A stretch of 64,000 nt of DNA from Pantoea rodasii (GTDB lineage: Bacteria; Pseudomonadota; Gammaproteobacteria; Enterobacterales; Enterobacteriaceae): NCBI RefSeq assembly GCF_002095465.1, contig NZ_MLFP01000005.1, positions 248,001 to 312,000 on the forward strand. Reading direction: 5' to 3'. A program made the position numbers and the translations under genes. Under the pieces are notes generated by a model. The model did no database searches. It saw only the letters and a program-made list of their open reading frames with translations, and was not told the DNA's origin. Every line of letters begins with the position of its first letter. The first letter of the stretch is position 1. Positions 1 through 10,036 of this stretch are shown here, piece by piece.

Positions 1-1088
1 TTCAGTGGCATGACGGGCATTCGCGGTAACTTCACCACCGGCTTTGTCACCCACAAAGTTAACTTTGGTTACTCTGCCGTGACTCAGGCGGTCAAAACGG
101 CGTGGCGTTATGGTGCAGGTTCGGTAGACACCAATATTTATAACACCCCGACCACCGCTGTCCCAGTGACCACCTCCGGCAGTGGTGATTACCACGATCC
201 GCTGACCACCGGCCGCACGCGTACCCAGGGTTATCTGCTGAGCGATACCTTAGGCTTCTTCGATGACACTGTGCTGTTTACCGCCGGAGCACGTCATCAA
301 AAAGTGGTGGTGCGCAGTTACAATAACGACACCGGTGCTGAAGATACCGATTCTCGCTTTGACGCCAGCCGCTGGATGCCAACCTATGGCGTGGTCTACA
401 AGCCATGGAAAGAAGTTTCTTTCTATGCCAACCATACCGAAGCGTTGCAACCGGGTAGTGCTGCACCAAACACTGCGGTCAACTACGGAAAACCACTGGC
501 ATCGCGCACTCTAAGCAGAATGAAGTGGGCGTAAAAGTCGACTTCGATCGTGTTGGCGGCGCGCTGTCACTGTTTGATATCCGCAAACCTAACGCTATCA
601 CCAACAGCGATAATGTTTATGCGCTGAACGGTGAGCAACGTAACCGCGGTGTTGAACTGAATCTGTTTGGTGAGCCGGTGCTGGGCTTCCGCCTGAACGG
701 CAGTGCGACCTGGTTGGATGCGCAGATCACTGAATCCGCCAACGGCACGTTAAATGGCAAGCAGGCGATTGGCGTTCCTCGTTACTACTTTGTACTCGGT
801 GCTGAATACGACATCAAACCGGTGGATGGCTTAACGGCCACGGCTTATGTTAACCATTCAGGTTCGCAGTATGCCGATGCGCAGAACACCAAGTCGCTGG
901 ATAGCTACACCACGTTGGATCTCGGTGTGCGTTACCGTACCAAGCTGAACGACCATGATATGGTCTGGCGTGTGGGCGTTGATAACGTCACCAACGAGAA
1001 GTACTGGTCGAGCGTAGAAAGCTACGGCTACTACATCTACCAGGGCGATCCACGCACCTTGAAAGTCTCCATGAGCTACGATTTCTAA
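1..1088 (+). CDS. TonB-dependent siderophore receptor, C-terminal part (5' cut by window, one frameshift)
   Basis: This is the C-terminal ~360 residues of an outer-membrane beta-barrel receptor that imports a ferric siderophore with energy from TonB-ExbBD. The sequence shows alternating amphipathic strands, the barrel phrase FTAGARHQ, a late DNVTNEKYW motif and a terminal aromatic (ends SMSYDF), all typical of the TIGR01783 siderophore receptor family. The plug domain and start lie left of the window. The frame breaks near 500-512: the upstream frame stops at 532-534, while the barrel continues in another frame (SKQNEVGVKVDF), and one added base rejoins them. A hairpin terminator follows the stop. 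It resembles the FcuA/FhuE-type ferrichrome or hydroxamate receptors, but I cannot assign the substrate. The break is probably a sequencing error rather than a pseudogene. Confidence 0.85.
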
Positions 1089-1098
1089 TCCGCTCTTA

Positions 1099-1128
1099 AC
1101 AGGGACGCCATCGCGTCCCTGTTGTCAT
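1099..1128 (+). terminator. Hairpin terminator after the TonB receptor
   Basis: A perfect 9-bp stem, ACAGGGACG at 1099-1107 with CGTCCCTGT at 1114-1122, encloses the loop CCATCG. A weak T-rich tail (TGTCATTT) follows. It lies 11 bp after the receptor stop codon. Confidence 0.7.
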
Positions 1129-1221
1129 TTCATACTGAAATAATTATGTACCTTGCCACGCATTCCATTACACTCAGTGCGGCAATCCTGCGCACAAAAG
1201 TCTCACTGTCATTGAGTCAAC

Positions 1222-1365
1222 ATGAGTTCACCTGCTCCACCTGACGATCACGACGAACCGCTAAAGCAATCACTGGACGACGCGCACTTCGCCATTGTGG
1301 TACTTGCAGTGACCTCTGTTACCCTTATAATCTTCGTCCTGATGGTGACGTTATGGATGAGTTAA
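1222..1365 (+). CDS. Small single-span membrane protein, 47 aa, unknown function
   Basis: This short frame begins MSSPAPPDDH and ends VTLWMS. A polar, acidic and proline-rich N-terminus of about 22 residues is followed by a continuous hydrophobic segment from about residue 23 to 46, so one transmembrane helix at the extreme C-terminus is expected, as in tail-anchored miniproteins. No good Shine-Dalgarno sequence is visible (GAGTC 5 nt upstream). It is followed after 39 bp by a second small membrane protein, with which it shares the layout of acidic residues, then IA or AI, then a hydrophobic run. I do not recognise a family. It could be non-coding, but the clean hydrophobic/polar partition and the neighbour favour a real gene. 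Confidence 0.5.
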   Translation: MSSPAPPDDHDEPLKQSLDDAHFAIVVLAVTSVTLIIFVLMVTLWMS

Positions 1366-1404
1366 GGTCAGCAACAGTTCATGGAAGCCTGCAAGGAGAT
1401 GTCG

Positions 1405-1578
1405 ATGGAAGCCCGAGATGACAAACTGATCGCCATAATTGGCCTGCTTTCCGCCTGTCTGATTGGCGTGGTGTTCTTGTTTACCATGACGTGGCTCACC
1501 GATGTGCGCCATCCCGCCGACCCCACGCTCGACGTGCAAACCTGCCCGCCAAAAACCATTCCGACGCAACACTCCTAA
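1405..1578 (+). CDS. Small single-span membrane protein, 57 aa, unknown function
   Basis: The start chosen is ATG 1405 because AAGGAG sits 6 nt upstream; ATGs at 1381 and 1399 are in frame but poorly placed. The protein begins MEARDDKLIAIIG, has one hydrophobic helix from about residue 9 to 31 (ending FTMTWL), then a 25-residue polar proline-rich tail with a single Cys. The tail probably lies outside the membrane. Its stop codon overlaps the stop of the opposite-strand GH1-like gene by a few bases, so the two genes converge with no space for a terminator. With the gene at 1222 it forms a probable two-gene unit. The function is unknown and I recognise no named family. Confidence 0.55.
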   Translation: MEARDDKLIAIIGLLSACLIGVVFLFTMTWLTDVRHPADPTLDVQTCPPKTIPTQHS

Positions 1579-2723
1579 TCCTGTTTTTCCCGGTTGTGCC
1601 ACTTTATTTGCTGACTGCGCAACTCCAACGCCAGCGCTTCATGCAGGGTGCGATTACCATTGGGATCGCCAGGACCAAACAGCGCACCGGGCGATCGACG
1701 ATCGTCTGCCCAGGCCGGATATTCCACCACCGGATAGAGCGAAATCCCCTCCAGCGCCACCCCTTCATCGAGGGCTAATCGTGCTTGTTCAGTAACGTGT
1801 CGCAGCCAGGGCGCGCGTGCGTCACCTTCGGCACCGGTTTCTGCCAGCAGCAAGGGACGCTGATAGCGCTGCCAGCATTGCAACATTAATTGATGCAGCG
1901 GCTGATAAGTGGGGTGGTCGGTGGAAATGGTGGCGCCAGAAAAGAACCAATGATTGTCGGGATAGTAATTCAGGCCAAGGATATCGAGAAAGTCCTCGCG
2001 TCCGCCCAGTTCAGGCGCATCGCGCCCTGCAATCCAATCCCAGGCTTCAAACTGCGCCTGATGCTGGGCATCGGCATAAGGTTTGCTGTCGGGGTTATCG
2101 GGATCGGTGGCGATTTGCACCAGCGGATCGGTTAACACAAAGCGCGCATCGGGATAAACATCGCGAATGGCGTGCATCGCTGCCAGTGAAGCACGCACCA
2201 GTTGACGCTTCAGCTCACGGCCGCGCTCACTGGCGTAAGGGTCAAGCCAGGACACATCGGCACCGGCCCACGACCAAAACGAAATTTGGTTGATGGGCGT
2301 GAAGAACGGCTGTTCAATGCCTTCATCCCGCATCAGTTGTGCCATTGCGCGCGCGAATCGTTCGAAATGGTCGACAAACGGCGCTCGCCAGATATCCAGG
2401 TGGTCGGGATAGCCAAAATGCGCCAACTCCCAAATGATTTGCATGTCATGACGCTTGGCAGCCTGTACCATCGGTAAAAAGCTGCGCCAGTCATATTCAT
2501 TGGGGGTGGCTTCAATCAGGTGCCAGCGTGCGCCATCGCGGGCGGTGTGTAAGCCCTCTTGCGCCAGCGCTGCGTAATCTTTCTCCAGTAACATGTCGTG
2601 ACCGCTACTGATCACCATATCAATGCGCCGACCGCCGCTACGACAAGCGGTAGAGCAGGGGAAGCTGCCCTGGAAGAAACTGCGGAAAAGCTGCGGGTGA
2701 TGGCGCGGGGATTGCTGAGTCAT
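1575..2723 (-). CDS. GH1-like (beta/alpha)8 glycosidase-family protein, 382 aa
   Basis: The start is the second of two adjacent ATGs (complement of 2721-2723), which places AGGAG 6 nt upstream. The protein looks like a TIM-barrel glycoside hydrolase of clan GH-A distantly related to family 1: it has a DYAAL...ARDGARWHLIE strand-turn, a TPINQISFWSW segment around residue 175, LGLNYYP, and LLLAETGAEG near residue 300, where the Glu is the likely nucleophile. At the usual acid/base position (N-E in GH1 TxNE motifs) this protein has Gln, encoded CAA. It is shorter than classical GH1 enzymes (about 450 aa). No signal peptide is seen, so it is probably cytoplasmic. The substrate is unknown and it could be catalytically impaired. 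It is divergent from clsC, with 155 bp between them. Confidence 0.7.
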   Translation of the reverse strand: MTQQSPRHHPQLFRSFFQGSFPCSTACRSGGRRIDMVISSGHDMLLEKDYAALAQEGLHTARDGARWHLIEATPNEYDWRSFLPMVQAAKRHDMQIIWELAHFGYPDHLDIWRAPFVDHFERFARAMAQLMRDEGIEQPFFTPINQISFWSWAGADVSWLDPYASERGRELKRQLVRASLAAMHAIRDVYPDARFVLTDPLVQIATDPDNPDSKPYADAQHQAQFEAWDWIAGRDAPELGGREDFLDILGLNYYPDNHWFFSGATISTDHPTYQPLHQLMLQCWQRYQRPLLLAETGAEGDARAPWLRHVTEQARLALDEGVALEGISLYPVVEYPAWADDRRSPGALFGPGDPNGNRTLHEALALELRSQQIKWHNREKQD

Positions 2724-2878
2724 CATCCTCTCCTCACGGTAAACGTCGGATGCAGAACGCAAGCCTAAGTCTAGACTGTAAATTAACGACGCGTCAGCGA
2801 GCGGATGCAGAAGCCTCTGATTGCCGTGTGACGCGGTTATACCAACAATAATAGATCCAGTGAATTCAGGGATTCGGT

Positions 2879-4336
2879 ATGAGTGAAGCAGCATCCGTCC
2901 AGCCGCAGCCAACGGGCGAAGGGTTACGAGAAATTGTTGATGCGCGCTGTGCGCTGCATCCTGATATGAGCGGCATTCATCCGCTAAATGATGGTCTGGA
3001 TGCGTTTGCCGCGCGGTACCTGCTGATGGGTATGGCGCAACACACGATTGATGTGCAGTACTACATCTGGCACAACGACATGTCTGGTCGTTTATTATTC
3101 AGTGCACTGCTGGAAGCCGCCGAGCGCGGCGTTAAAGTGCGTCTGCTGCTGGACGACAACAACACGCCGGGGCTGGATGACACGCTTGCTCAGCTGGATC
3201 GTCATCCTAATATTGCGGTGCGCCTGTTCAATCCCTTTTCGTTCCGTACCTTGCGTGCGCTCGGCTATCTGACTGATTTTGCCCGCCTCAATCGACGTAT
3301 GCACAACAAAAGCCTGACGGTGGATGGCGCGACTACGCTGGTGGGAGGCAGAAACATCGGCGACGAATATTTTGGTACTGGCGATGAGCCGCTGTTTACC
3401 GATCTCGATGTACTGGCGATTGGGCCTGTAGTGCAACAGGTGTCGCACGATTTTGAACGCTACTGGCACAGCAAAGCGGTGTCGCCGCTGCGTGCGGTGG
3501 TCGATGTCACAGGTGATGCGCACCAGTCGGTGCTCCTGCCCGCAGAATGGCAGCAGAGCGAGGCCGTTCAGCGCTATCTGTCACGACTCGAGCATTCGTC
3601 GTTTGTCAGCCAAATGGAGCAGGGGTCGATGCAGATGACCTGGGCAGCATCGCGTCTGTTGAGTGATGACCCACGCAAAGGATTGGGCAAAGCCAAACGT
3701 TCCAGCCTGTTGCCGCAGCGTATGCTCGAGGTGATCGGCACGCCGCAACAGCAGTTTGACATCATTTCGGCGTACTTTGTGCCTACGCGCGCGGGCGTGG
3801 CGCAGTTGGTGGCGCTGAAGCGGCGCGGGGTGAAAATCGCCATCTTAACCAATTCGCTGGCGGCTAATGATGTATCGGTGGTGCATGCGGGCTATGCGCG
3901 CTGGCGCAAAAAACTGTTGCGCCACGGTATCGCGCTGTATGAGATGAAACCGCAAGCCAATGCCAGCGAAGCCCCGCACGACCGCGGATTAACCGGTAAC
4001 TCCGGTTCCAGTTTGCATGCCAAAACCTTCACCGTCGATAATCGAAAAGTGTTTATCGGCTCGTTCAATTTTGACCCGCGCTCGGCGGAGCTGAACACCG
4101 AAATGGGGCTGGTTATTGAGAGCGAAACGCTGGCCCAGCAAACCCATCAGCGCTTTATCGCCGGGATGCGCGATCGTGCCTGGACATTGCGTCTCGACAA
4201 CTGGGGACGCGTCAATTGGGTGGAGTATGCCGGTGAGTCGGGTGAGGTGGTCCACAAACATGAACCGCAGTGCACGTGGATACAAAGGCTGCTGGTGCGA
4301 TTAGTCTGGCGCTTGCCGGTGGAGTGGTTGTTGTAG
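2879..4336 (+). CDS. clsC: Cardiolipin synthase C-type phospholipase D protein
   Basis: The 485-residue protein has two phospholipase D HKD motifs: MHNKSLTVDG near residue 141 and LHAKTFTVDN near 379, each followed by a GGRN or GSFN element (VGGRNIGDEYF; IGSFNFDPRS). This matches ClsC (YmdC, 473 aa in E. coli), which makes cardiolipin from phosphatidylglycerol and phosphatidylethanolamine at the inner membrane. E. coli ClsC works with the adjacent YmdB; no ymdB homologue is next to it here. The gene stands alone, divergent from the GH1-like gene and convergent with mdoC across a strong bidirectional terminator. This is the position of ymdC beside mdoC in E. coli. Confidence 0.9.
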   Translation: MSEAASVQPQPTGEGLREIVDARCALHPDMSGIHPLNDGLDAFAARYLLMGMAQHTIDVQYYIWHNDMSGRLLFSALLEAAERGVKVRLLLDDNNTPGLDDTLAQLDRHPNIAVRLFNPFSFRTLRALGYLTDFARLNRRMHNKSLTVDGATTLVGGRNIGDEYFGTGDEPLFTDLDVLAIGPVVQQVSHDFERYWHSKAVSPLRAVVDVTGDAHQSVLLPAEWQQSEAVQRYLSRLEHSSFVSQMEQGSMQMTWAASRLLSDDPRKGLGKAKRSSLLPQRMLEVIGTPQQQFDIISAYFVPTRAGVAQLVALKRRGVKIAILTNSLAANDVSVVHAGYARWRKKLLRHGIALYEMKPQANASEAPHDRGLTGNSGSSLHAKTFTVDNRKVFIGSFNFDPRSAELNTEMGLVIESETLAQQTHQRFIAGMRDRAWTLRLDNWGRVNWVEYAGESGEVVHKHEPQCTWIQRLLVRLVWRLPVEWLL

Positions 4337-4354
4337 GCGTGTCATTTACGTATC

Positions 4355-4394
4355 AACCTTAGCGGCGCAATGAATGAATTGCGCCGCTAAGGTT
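4355..4394. terminator. Bidirectional terminator between clsC and mdoC
   Basis: A perfect 16-bp inverted repeat, AACCTTAGCGGCGCAA at 4355-4370 and its complement at 4379-4394, has an 8-nt loop. It lies between two convergent genes and can act for both. Confidence 0.75.
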
Positions 4395-4401
4395 TCAATT
4401 A

Positions 4402-5541
4402 TTATGCGCTGCGCGGCTCTTTACGCTGCGGTTTACCGGAGAACAGGAAACGCAATAGCGGGATGCGCAAGTGGATTTCGTAGAGCGCAAACGCTACACC
4501 GAATACCATCAGCAAACCAACAAAGAAGCCCAGCGTGTTGCTGCTAATGTGCGGCGTAACGTAAATGCCATACAGAATAGTCAGCGGATGGTGCACCAGA
4601 TAGATGAACAGTGAAGCGTTAACCAAATACATGATGCGTGGCGAATGGCTGTTGAGGAGCTTGTGGCCGAAGCTGAAGCAGACGTTCAGCATGCACAGTC
4701 CCATCATGATGGAGATGATCGCATCGAGTTCATACAACCAACCCTCACCGCTGCTAAAGCGTTGATTCAGGCTATAAGCGACAAACACCACAATCGACCC
4801 AAAGCACATCACCGGATTGAAGCGGATAAACAGCGCCTTGAGCGCCTGATGCTTCCACGCCAGCGCGCCGAGCATAAAGAACGGCAGGAAAGTCAGGGTT
4901 TGCATGACCGCCACGCTGAACAGACCATCAGCAAACACGCCCGGGACCGAGTAAAACAGCGCGCGGCGGAACAGGCACCACACCAGCGCGTACGCCATGA
5001 AGACCAGCGTCAATTTTCCCCAGCCGACCTGCTGATAATCAATTTTACGTTGCTGGGTGCGCAACCAGCGGAAGGTCAGCATCCCCAGCGCCGTCAGGAT
5101 CACCAGCACCAGTAAAAACCACAGGTGAGAAATGAGTTCCCACGACAGGGTATTGTACTTGTCGTACAGCGAAAGCTGACTCCAGTCTCCCACTTTATCC
5201 GTCAGGTTTTTCAGCATAAAAAACTGCGGCAGAGTGATGAGCGGAATGGCGGTCAATAATGGGATGCCCACACGCTCCATGCGCACCTTTAGCCAGCGTT
5301 GTGGCTGGTAACGCAGGTAGAGCATATAGGAAAAATATCCTGAAATAACAAAGAACACCTGCATGCGGAAGGCGTGGATAAAATCATTCAACACCGTCAG
5401 CCACATGGAGGCATCATGGCTGTTGACCGCCCAGCGTTGGGTGGAGTAAATCAACGAGACGTGAAAGGGCACGCCTAATAACATTAAATACGCTCGAATG
5501 GAGTCGAGAAAATATTCGCGTTCGGGTTTTGCTGAACTCAT
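4402..5541 (-). CDS. mdoC: Glucans biosynthesis protein C (OPG succinyltransferase)
   Basis: This inner-membrane acyltransferase-3 family protein, also called OpgC, is needed to succinylate osmoregulated periplasmic glucans. The start is taken at ATG 5541, giving MSSAKPEREYFLDSIRAYL, which aligns with E. coli MNPVPAQREYFLDSIRAWL; an in-frame GTG at 5577 would add 12 residues. It has about ten hydrophobic segments, the HVSLIY and FRMQVFFVISGYFSYML segments typical of the family, and a C-terminal EIHLRIPLLRFLFSGKP. The length is 379 aa (E. coli 385). It is divergent from mdoGH, as in E. coli, so the backbone and modification genes share one intergenic control region. Confidence 0.93.
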   Translation of the reverse strand: MSSAKPEREYFLDSIRAYLMLLGVPFHVSLIYSTQRWAVNSHDASMWLTVLNDFIHAFRMQVFFVISGYFSYMLYLRYQPQRWLKVRMERVGIPLLTAIPLITLPQFFMLKNLTDKVGDWSQLSLYDKYNTLSWELISHLWFLLVLVILTALGMLTFRWLRTQQRKIDYQQVGWGKLTLVFMAYALVWCLFRRALFYSVPGVFADGLFSVAVMQTLTFLPFFMLGALAWKHQALKALFIRFNPVMCFGSIVVFVAYSLNQRFSSGEGWLYELDAIISIMMGLCMLNVCFSFGHKLLNSHSPRIMYLVNASLFIYLVHHPLTILYGIYVTPHISSNTLGFFVGLLMVFGVAFALYEIHLRIPLLRFLFSGKPQRKEPRSA

Positions 5542-5790
5542 AAGCTTCCAACTTGTCAGTTTTCTTGCCGGTTTCACCCTGAAACCGGATTATGCCGGAT
5601 GAAAATTCTACTGGCTGTAAACAGCGTATACTATCAGGTGAATCTGTATCTTAATCTCCTGCGTCTAATTATCTGAAAAGTACCCTTTTGGCCTATGATT
5701 CAGCGGAACAATCTTTTACATACGCTGTCGGAAAACAGAATAATCCTTTAAGATAAGCGGGTTTGATCTAAGCACACGAAAGGGGGGGAC

Positions 5791-7355
5791 GTGCTAACTA
5801 AAGTAAAAAATAATGGTGGGCTGGTGAAGATGCGCTGGTTAGGCGCAGCAGTTCTGCTGGCGATGTACGCCAATAATAGTTGGGCGTTTAACATTGATGA
5901 TGTTGCAAAACAGGCCAAGGCGTTGGCGGATAAAAGTTTCGAAGCGCCGAAGAGCAATTTACCCTCTCAGTTTCGTGAAATGAAATTTGCGGATTACCAG
6001 CAAATTCAGTTTAACCACGACAAAGCGTACTGGGGCAAACTGCGCACGCCGTTTAAGCTCGAGTTCTACCATCAGGCATGTATTTCGATACGCCAGTGAA
6101 AATTAACGAAGTCACTGCATCGTCGGTACGTGAAATCAAATATAACCCTGACTATTTCAACTTCGGTAACGTCAAGCACGATGCTGATTCCGTTAAAAAC
6201 CTCGGTTTTGCCGGATTCAAGGTCCTGTATCCTTTGAATAAAAAGGGTAAAGACGACGAAATCTCCAGCTTCCTCGGAGCCAGTTATTTCCGTGTGATTG
6301 GTGAAGGCCAGGTGTATGGTCTGTCCGCGCGCGGTCTGGCTATCGATACCGCATTGCCTTCAGGTGAAGAGTTCCCGCGCTTTAAAGAATTCTGGATTGA
6401 GCGTCCTAAACCACAGGACAAACAACTGGTGATTTATGCGCTGCTGGATTCGCCACGTGCCGCTGGTGCTTATCGCTTCATCATCAAGCCGGGCAAAGAG
6501 TCCACGGTTGATGTGCAGTCGAAAGTTTACCTGCGCGATAACGTCGGCAAGCTGGGTGTTGCGCCGCTGACCAGTATGTTCCTGTTTGGTGCGAACCAGC
6601 CTTCGCCGGTGACCAATTTCCGCAATGAGTTGCACGACTCTAACGGGCTGTCGATTCACGCGGGCAACGGCGAATGGATTTGGCGTCCATTGAACAACCC
6701 GAAACATCTGGCGGTGAGCACCTTTACCGTGGAAAACCCGAAAGGTTTTGGTCTGCTGCAGCGTGGGCGTGACTTCAGCCATTATCAGGATCTCGACGAT
6801 CGCTACGATCAGCGTCCAAGCGGCTGGGTTGAGCCACAGGGTGACTGGGGCAAAGGTCGTGTTGAGCTGGTAGAAATTCCGACTGCTGACGAAACCAACG
6901 ATAATATCGTTGCGTTCTGGACGCCGGAGAAGCTGCCAGAGCCGGGCAAAGAGATGAACTTCCAGTATCGCCTGCACTTCACGCGTGATGAAAATCAGCT
7001 GCACTCTGACGATGTAGCCTGGGTGAAAAACACGCTGCGCTCAGCCGGTGATGTGAAACAGTCTAATCTGGTGCGTCAACCGGATGGCTCGATTGCCTTT
7101 ACCATCGACTTTGTCGGTAAAGACATGAGCAAGCTGCCGGACAACACTCAGGTCGCACCGCAGGTCAGCGTCGGCAACAATGCGGATGTCGTGGAGCAAA
7201 GCGTACGTTACAACCCAGTGACCAAAGGCTGGCGTTTAGTCTTGCGTCTGCGCGTGAAAGATAACAAGCAGCCGACCGAAATGCGTGCGGCGCTGGTGAG
7301 CGGCGACAAGACATTGACGGAAACCTGGAGCTATCAGCTACCTGCCAATGAATAA
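5791..7355 (+). CDS. mdoG: Glucans biosynthesis protein G, periplasmic (one frameshift)
   Basis: MdoG (OpgG) is a periplasmic protein required for building osmoregulated periplasmic glucans, probably for beta-1,6 branching or release. The sequence has a signal peptide ([20 protein letters not shown], then FNIDD) and the [18 protein letters not shown] and [15 protein letters not shown] blocks of the family, ending SYQLPANE. Start choice: GTG 5791 follows an AGGGGGGG tract; GTG 5824 or ATG 5830 match the shorter E. coli start. The frame breaks at 6075-6076, where HQ-GMYFD needs GGG but GG is present; one added base gives about 521 aa (E. coli 511). The stop overlaps the mdoH start by 8 nt. The break is probably a sequencing error. 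Confidence 0.92.
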
Positions 7356-9897
7356 ATCGACTTTTCTACCTCAATCTTACGTGGAGGCCCTGCCGCTTGA
7401 TGCGGCGGGGCGCGCGCGTCTAAGCGATTCGTTACAGAATGCGCAGGCGTTCCACGCTATTCATACGTCGCTGGGGCAAGATAACGCGGCCAGCGAGCGC
7501 CCGGATGATGCACCGCTGAAATCGGTGTCATCCCGTGTGCAGATGGCCTGGCCAGATTCACTGGCGGAAGGTCAGCAGCTCAGCAAAGATTATCTCGATC
7601 GCACCACGCTGAAGGCGATGCCGAAGGTCAAGCGTTCGTTGATGTTCCCGGAAATCTGGCGCACTAACCCCATCGCTCGCGCGTGGGATTCCCTGCGTGG
7701 TCAGAAATCCAATCCGCGCTATGCCACGGTAGAAGAGCAGAAAACAGAAGATAAATGGCGTCATGTCGGCTCGATGCGCCGATATGTGCTGTTGATTCTG
7801 ACCATTTTGCAGACCGTGGTTGCGACCTGGTACATGAAAACCATTCTGCCGTATCAGGGCTGGACACTGCTCGATCCTATCGAGCTGTTTAACCAGAACT
7901 GGCTGCAGTCAGTGGAGCTGGTGCTGCCGTACATTTTACAAACCGGGATCCTGTTCCTGTTTGCGATTTTGTTCTGCTGGGTGTCCGCCGGTTTCTGGAC
8001 CGCGTTGATGGGCTTCCTCCAGTTGCTGATTGGTCGTGATAAATACAGTATTTCGTATTCGACCACCGGCGACGAGCCGCTGAATCCGGAGCACCGCACC
8101 GCGCTGATCATGCCGATCTGTAACGAAGACGTTGAACGCGTATTCGCCGGTTTGCGTGCCACCTGGGAATCGGTGCAGCGTACCGGTAACGCAGAGCACT
8201 TCGATGTGTATATCCTGAGCGACAGCTACGATGCCGATATCGCCATCGCCGAGCAGAAAGCCTGGATGGAGCTGGTGCGTGATGTCGGAGGCGCAGGCAA
8301 GATTTTCTATCGCCGCCGCCGCCGCCGTGTGAAGCGTAAAAGCGGTAACATCGATGACTTCTGCCGTCGCTGGGGTAGCAACTACAGCTACATGGTAGTG
8401 CTGGATGCCGACAGCGTGATGAGCGGTGATTGTCTCACCGGTTTAGTGCGCATGATGGAAGCCAACCCGAACGCCGGTATTATCCAGTCGTCGCCAAAAG
8501 CGTCTGGCATGGATACGCTTTACGCGCGTTGTCAGCAGTTTGCCACGCGTGTTTATGGTCCGCTGTTTACTGCGGGTCTGCACTTCTGGCAGTTGGGTGA
8601 ATCGCACTACTGGGGTCATAACGCCATCATCCGCGTGCAGCCGTTCATCGAGCACTGTGCATTGGCACCGTTGCCAGGTGAGGGTTCCTTTGCCGGATCG
8701 ATTCTGTCGCATGACTTTGTAGAAGCTGCATTGATGCGTCGTGCCGGTTGGGGTGTGTGGATTGCCTACGATCTGCCTGGCTCCTATGAAGAGCTGCCGC
8801 CGAACCTGCTGGATGAGCTGAAACGTGACCGTCGCTGGTGCCACGGTAACCTGATGAACTTCCGTCTGTTCCTGGTAAAAGGGATGCACCCGGTCCACCG
8901 TGCGGTGTTCCTGACCGGTGTGATGTCATATCTGTCTGCGCCGTTGTGGTTTATGTTCCTCGCGTTGTCCACTGCCTTGCAGGTGGTGCATACGCTAATG
9001 GAACCGACCTACTTCCTGCAACCTCGCCAGCTGTTCCCGGTGTGGCCGCAGTGGCGTCCTGATCTGGCGATTGCACTGTTCTCCACCACTTTGGTGCTGC
9101 TGTTCCTGCCGAAGTTGCTGAGCGTGGTGCTGATCTGGTTTAAAGGTGCCAAGCCGTATGGCGGTGCGATTCGCCTGTTCTGCTCGCTGATTCTGGAAAT
9201 GCTGTTCTCAGTGCTGCTGGCGCCGGTGCGCATGCTGTTCCACACGGTGTTTGTGGTCAGTGCATTCCTTGGTTGGGAAGTGGTGTGGAATTCACCTCAG
9301 CGTGATGATGATGCCACGCCGTGGAGCGAAGCCTTCCGTCGTCATGGTTCTCAGATGTTGCTGGGTATCGTGTGGGCTGGTGGTATGGGCTTGCTGGATC
9401 TTAACTTCCTGTGGTGGCTGTCGCCTATCGTGTTCTCACTGATCCTGTCGCCGTTTGTTTCGGTGATGTCGAGCCGTGCAACCGTGGGCCAGAAAAGCCG
9501 TAACGCCAAACTGTTCCTGATTCCGGAAGAGTATGAGCCGCCGAAGGAGTTGGTCGATACCGATCATTATCTGCAGCTGAACCGTGAACGTGCGCTGAAA
9601 AATGGCTTTATGCACGCGCTGTTTAATCCGGCGTTTAACGCGCTGGCAACAGCGATGGCGACTTCTCGTCATAAGCAGAGTGCCTTGCTGGACCATGCGC
9701 GCGATCGTCGTGTTGATCAGGCCCTGAGTGATGCGCCGGAGAAACTGAATCGCGAGCAGCGTTTGCAGCTGATCAGCGATCCGGTGGTGTTGGCACGCGT
9801 ACACTCACGTCTGTGGGAAAGTGCTGACAAATACCATCAGTGGGTGGAGAGTTATCAGAAACTGAAACTTAATCCTGCGGCGTTGCCTCAGCGATAA
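7348..9897 (+). CDS. mdoH: Glucans biosynthesis glucosyltransferase H
   Basis: MdoH (OpgH) polymerises the beta-1,2-glucan backbone of osmoregulated periplasmic glucans from UDP-glucose and carries it across the inner membrane. It has 849 aa (E. coli 847). A cytoplasmic N-terminus of about 140 residues leads to two membrane spans, then a GT2 domain from about residue 245 ([11 protein letters not shown]) with DADS near 352 and the acceptor motif RDRRWCHGN near 492, then at least five more spans. It starts inside the end of mdoG, so translation is coupled. A strong hairpin terminator follows. In E. coli the N-terminal region also inhibits FtsZ in rich medium; I infer the same is possible here. 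Confidence 0.96.
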   Translation: MNKSTFLPQSYVEALPLDAAGRARLSDSLQNAQAFHAIHTSLGQDNAASERPDDAPLKSVSSRVQMAWPDSLAEGQQLSKDYLDRTTLKAMPKVKRSLMFPEIWRTNPIARAWDSLRGQKSNPRYATVEEQKTEDKWRHVGSMRRYVLLILTILQTVVATWYMKTILPYQGWTLLDPIELFNQNWLQSVELVLPYILQTGILFLFAILFCWVSAGFWTALMGFLQLLIGRDKYSISYSTTGDEPLNPEHRTALIMPICNEDVERVFAGLRATWESVQRTGNAEHFDVYILSDSYDADIAIAEQKAWMELVRDVGGAGKIFYRRRRRRVKRKSGNIDDFCRRWGSNYSYMVVLDADSVMSGDCLTGLVRMMEANPNAGIIQSSPKASGMDTLYARCQQFATRVYGPLFTAGLHFWQLGESHYWGHNAIIRVQPFIEHCALAPLPGEGSFAGSILSHDFVEAALMRRAGWGVWIAYDLPGSYEELPPNLLDELKRDRRWCHGNLMNFRLFLVKGMHPVHRAVFLTGVMSYLSAPLWFMFLALSTALQVVHTLMEPTYFLQPRQLFPVWPQWRPDLAIALFSTTLVLLFLPKLLSVVLIWFKGAKPYGGAIRLFCSLILEMLFSVLLAPVRMLFHTVFVVSAFLGWEVVWNSPQRDDDATPWSEAFRRHGSQMLLGIVWAGGMGLLDLNFLWWLSPIVFSLILSPFVSVMSSRATVGQKSRNAKLFLIPEEYEPPKELVDTDHYLQLNRERALKNGFMHALFNPAFNALATAMATSRHKQSALLDHARDRRVDQALSDAPEKLNREQRLQLISDPVVLARVHSRLWESADKYHQWVESYQKLKLNPAALPQR

Positions 9898-9907
9898 GTT
9901 TTCAAAC

Positions 9908-9939
9908 TAAAAAAGCGGCAGAGATGCCGCTTTTTTTAT
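9908..9939 (+). terminator. Rho-independent terminator after mdoGH
   Basis: A run of A is followed by AAGCGGCA, loop GAGA, TGCCGCTT and a run of seven T. It sits about 10 bp after the mdoH stop and is symmetrical enough to work in both directions. Confidence 0.9.
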
Positions 9940-10036
9940 ACCAGTATTCTGACTAACACAATCTTTACGCGCCTGAGTATAGTTATTGCCCTCGGTACCC
10001 GGTTAAACTGACGCCAGTTCATTGTGAGTAAATGTT

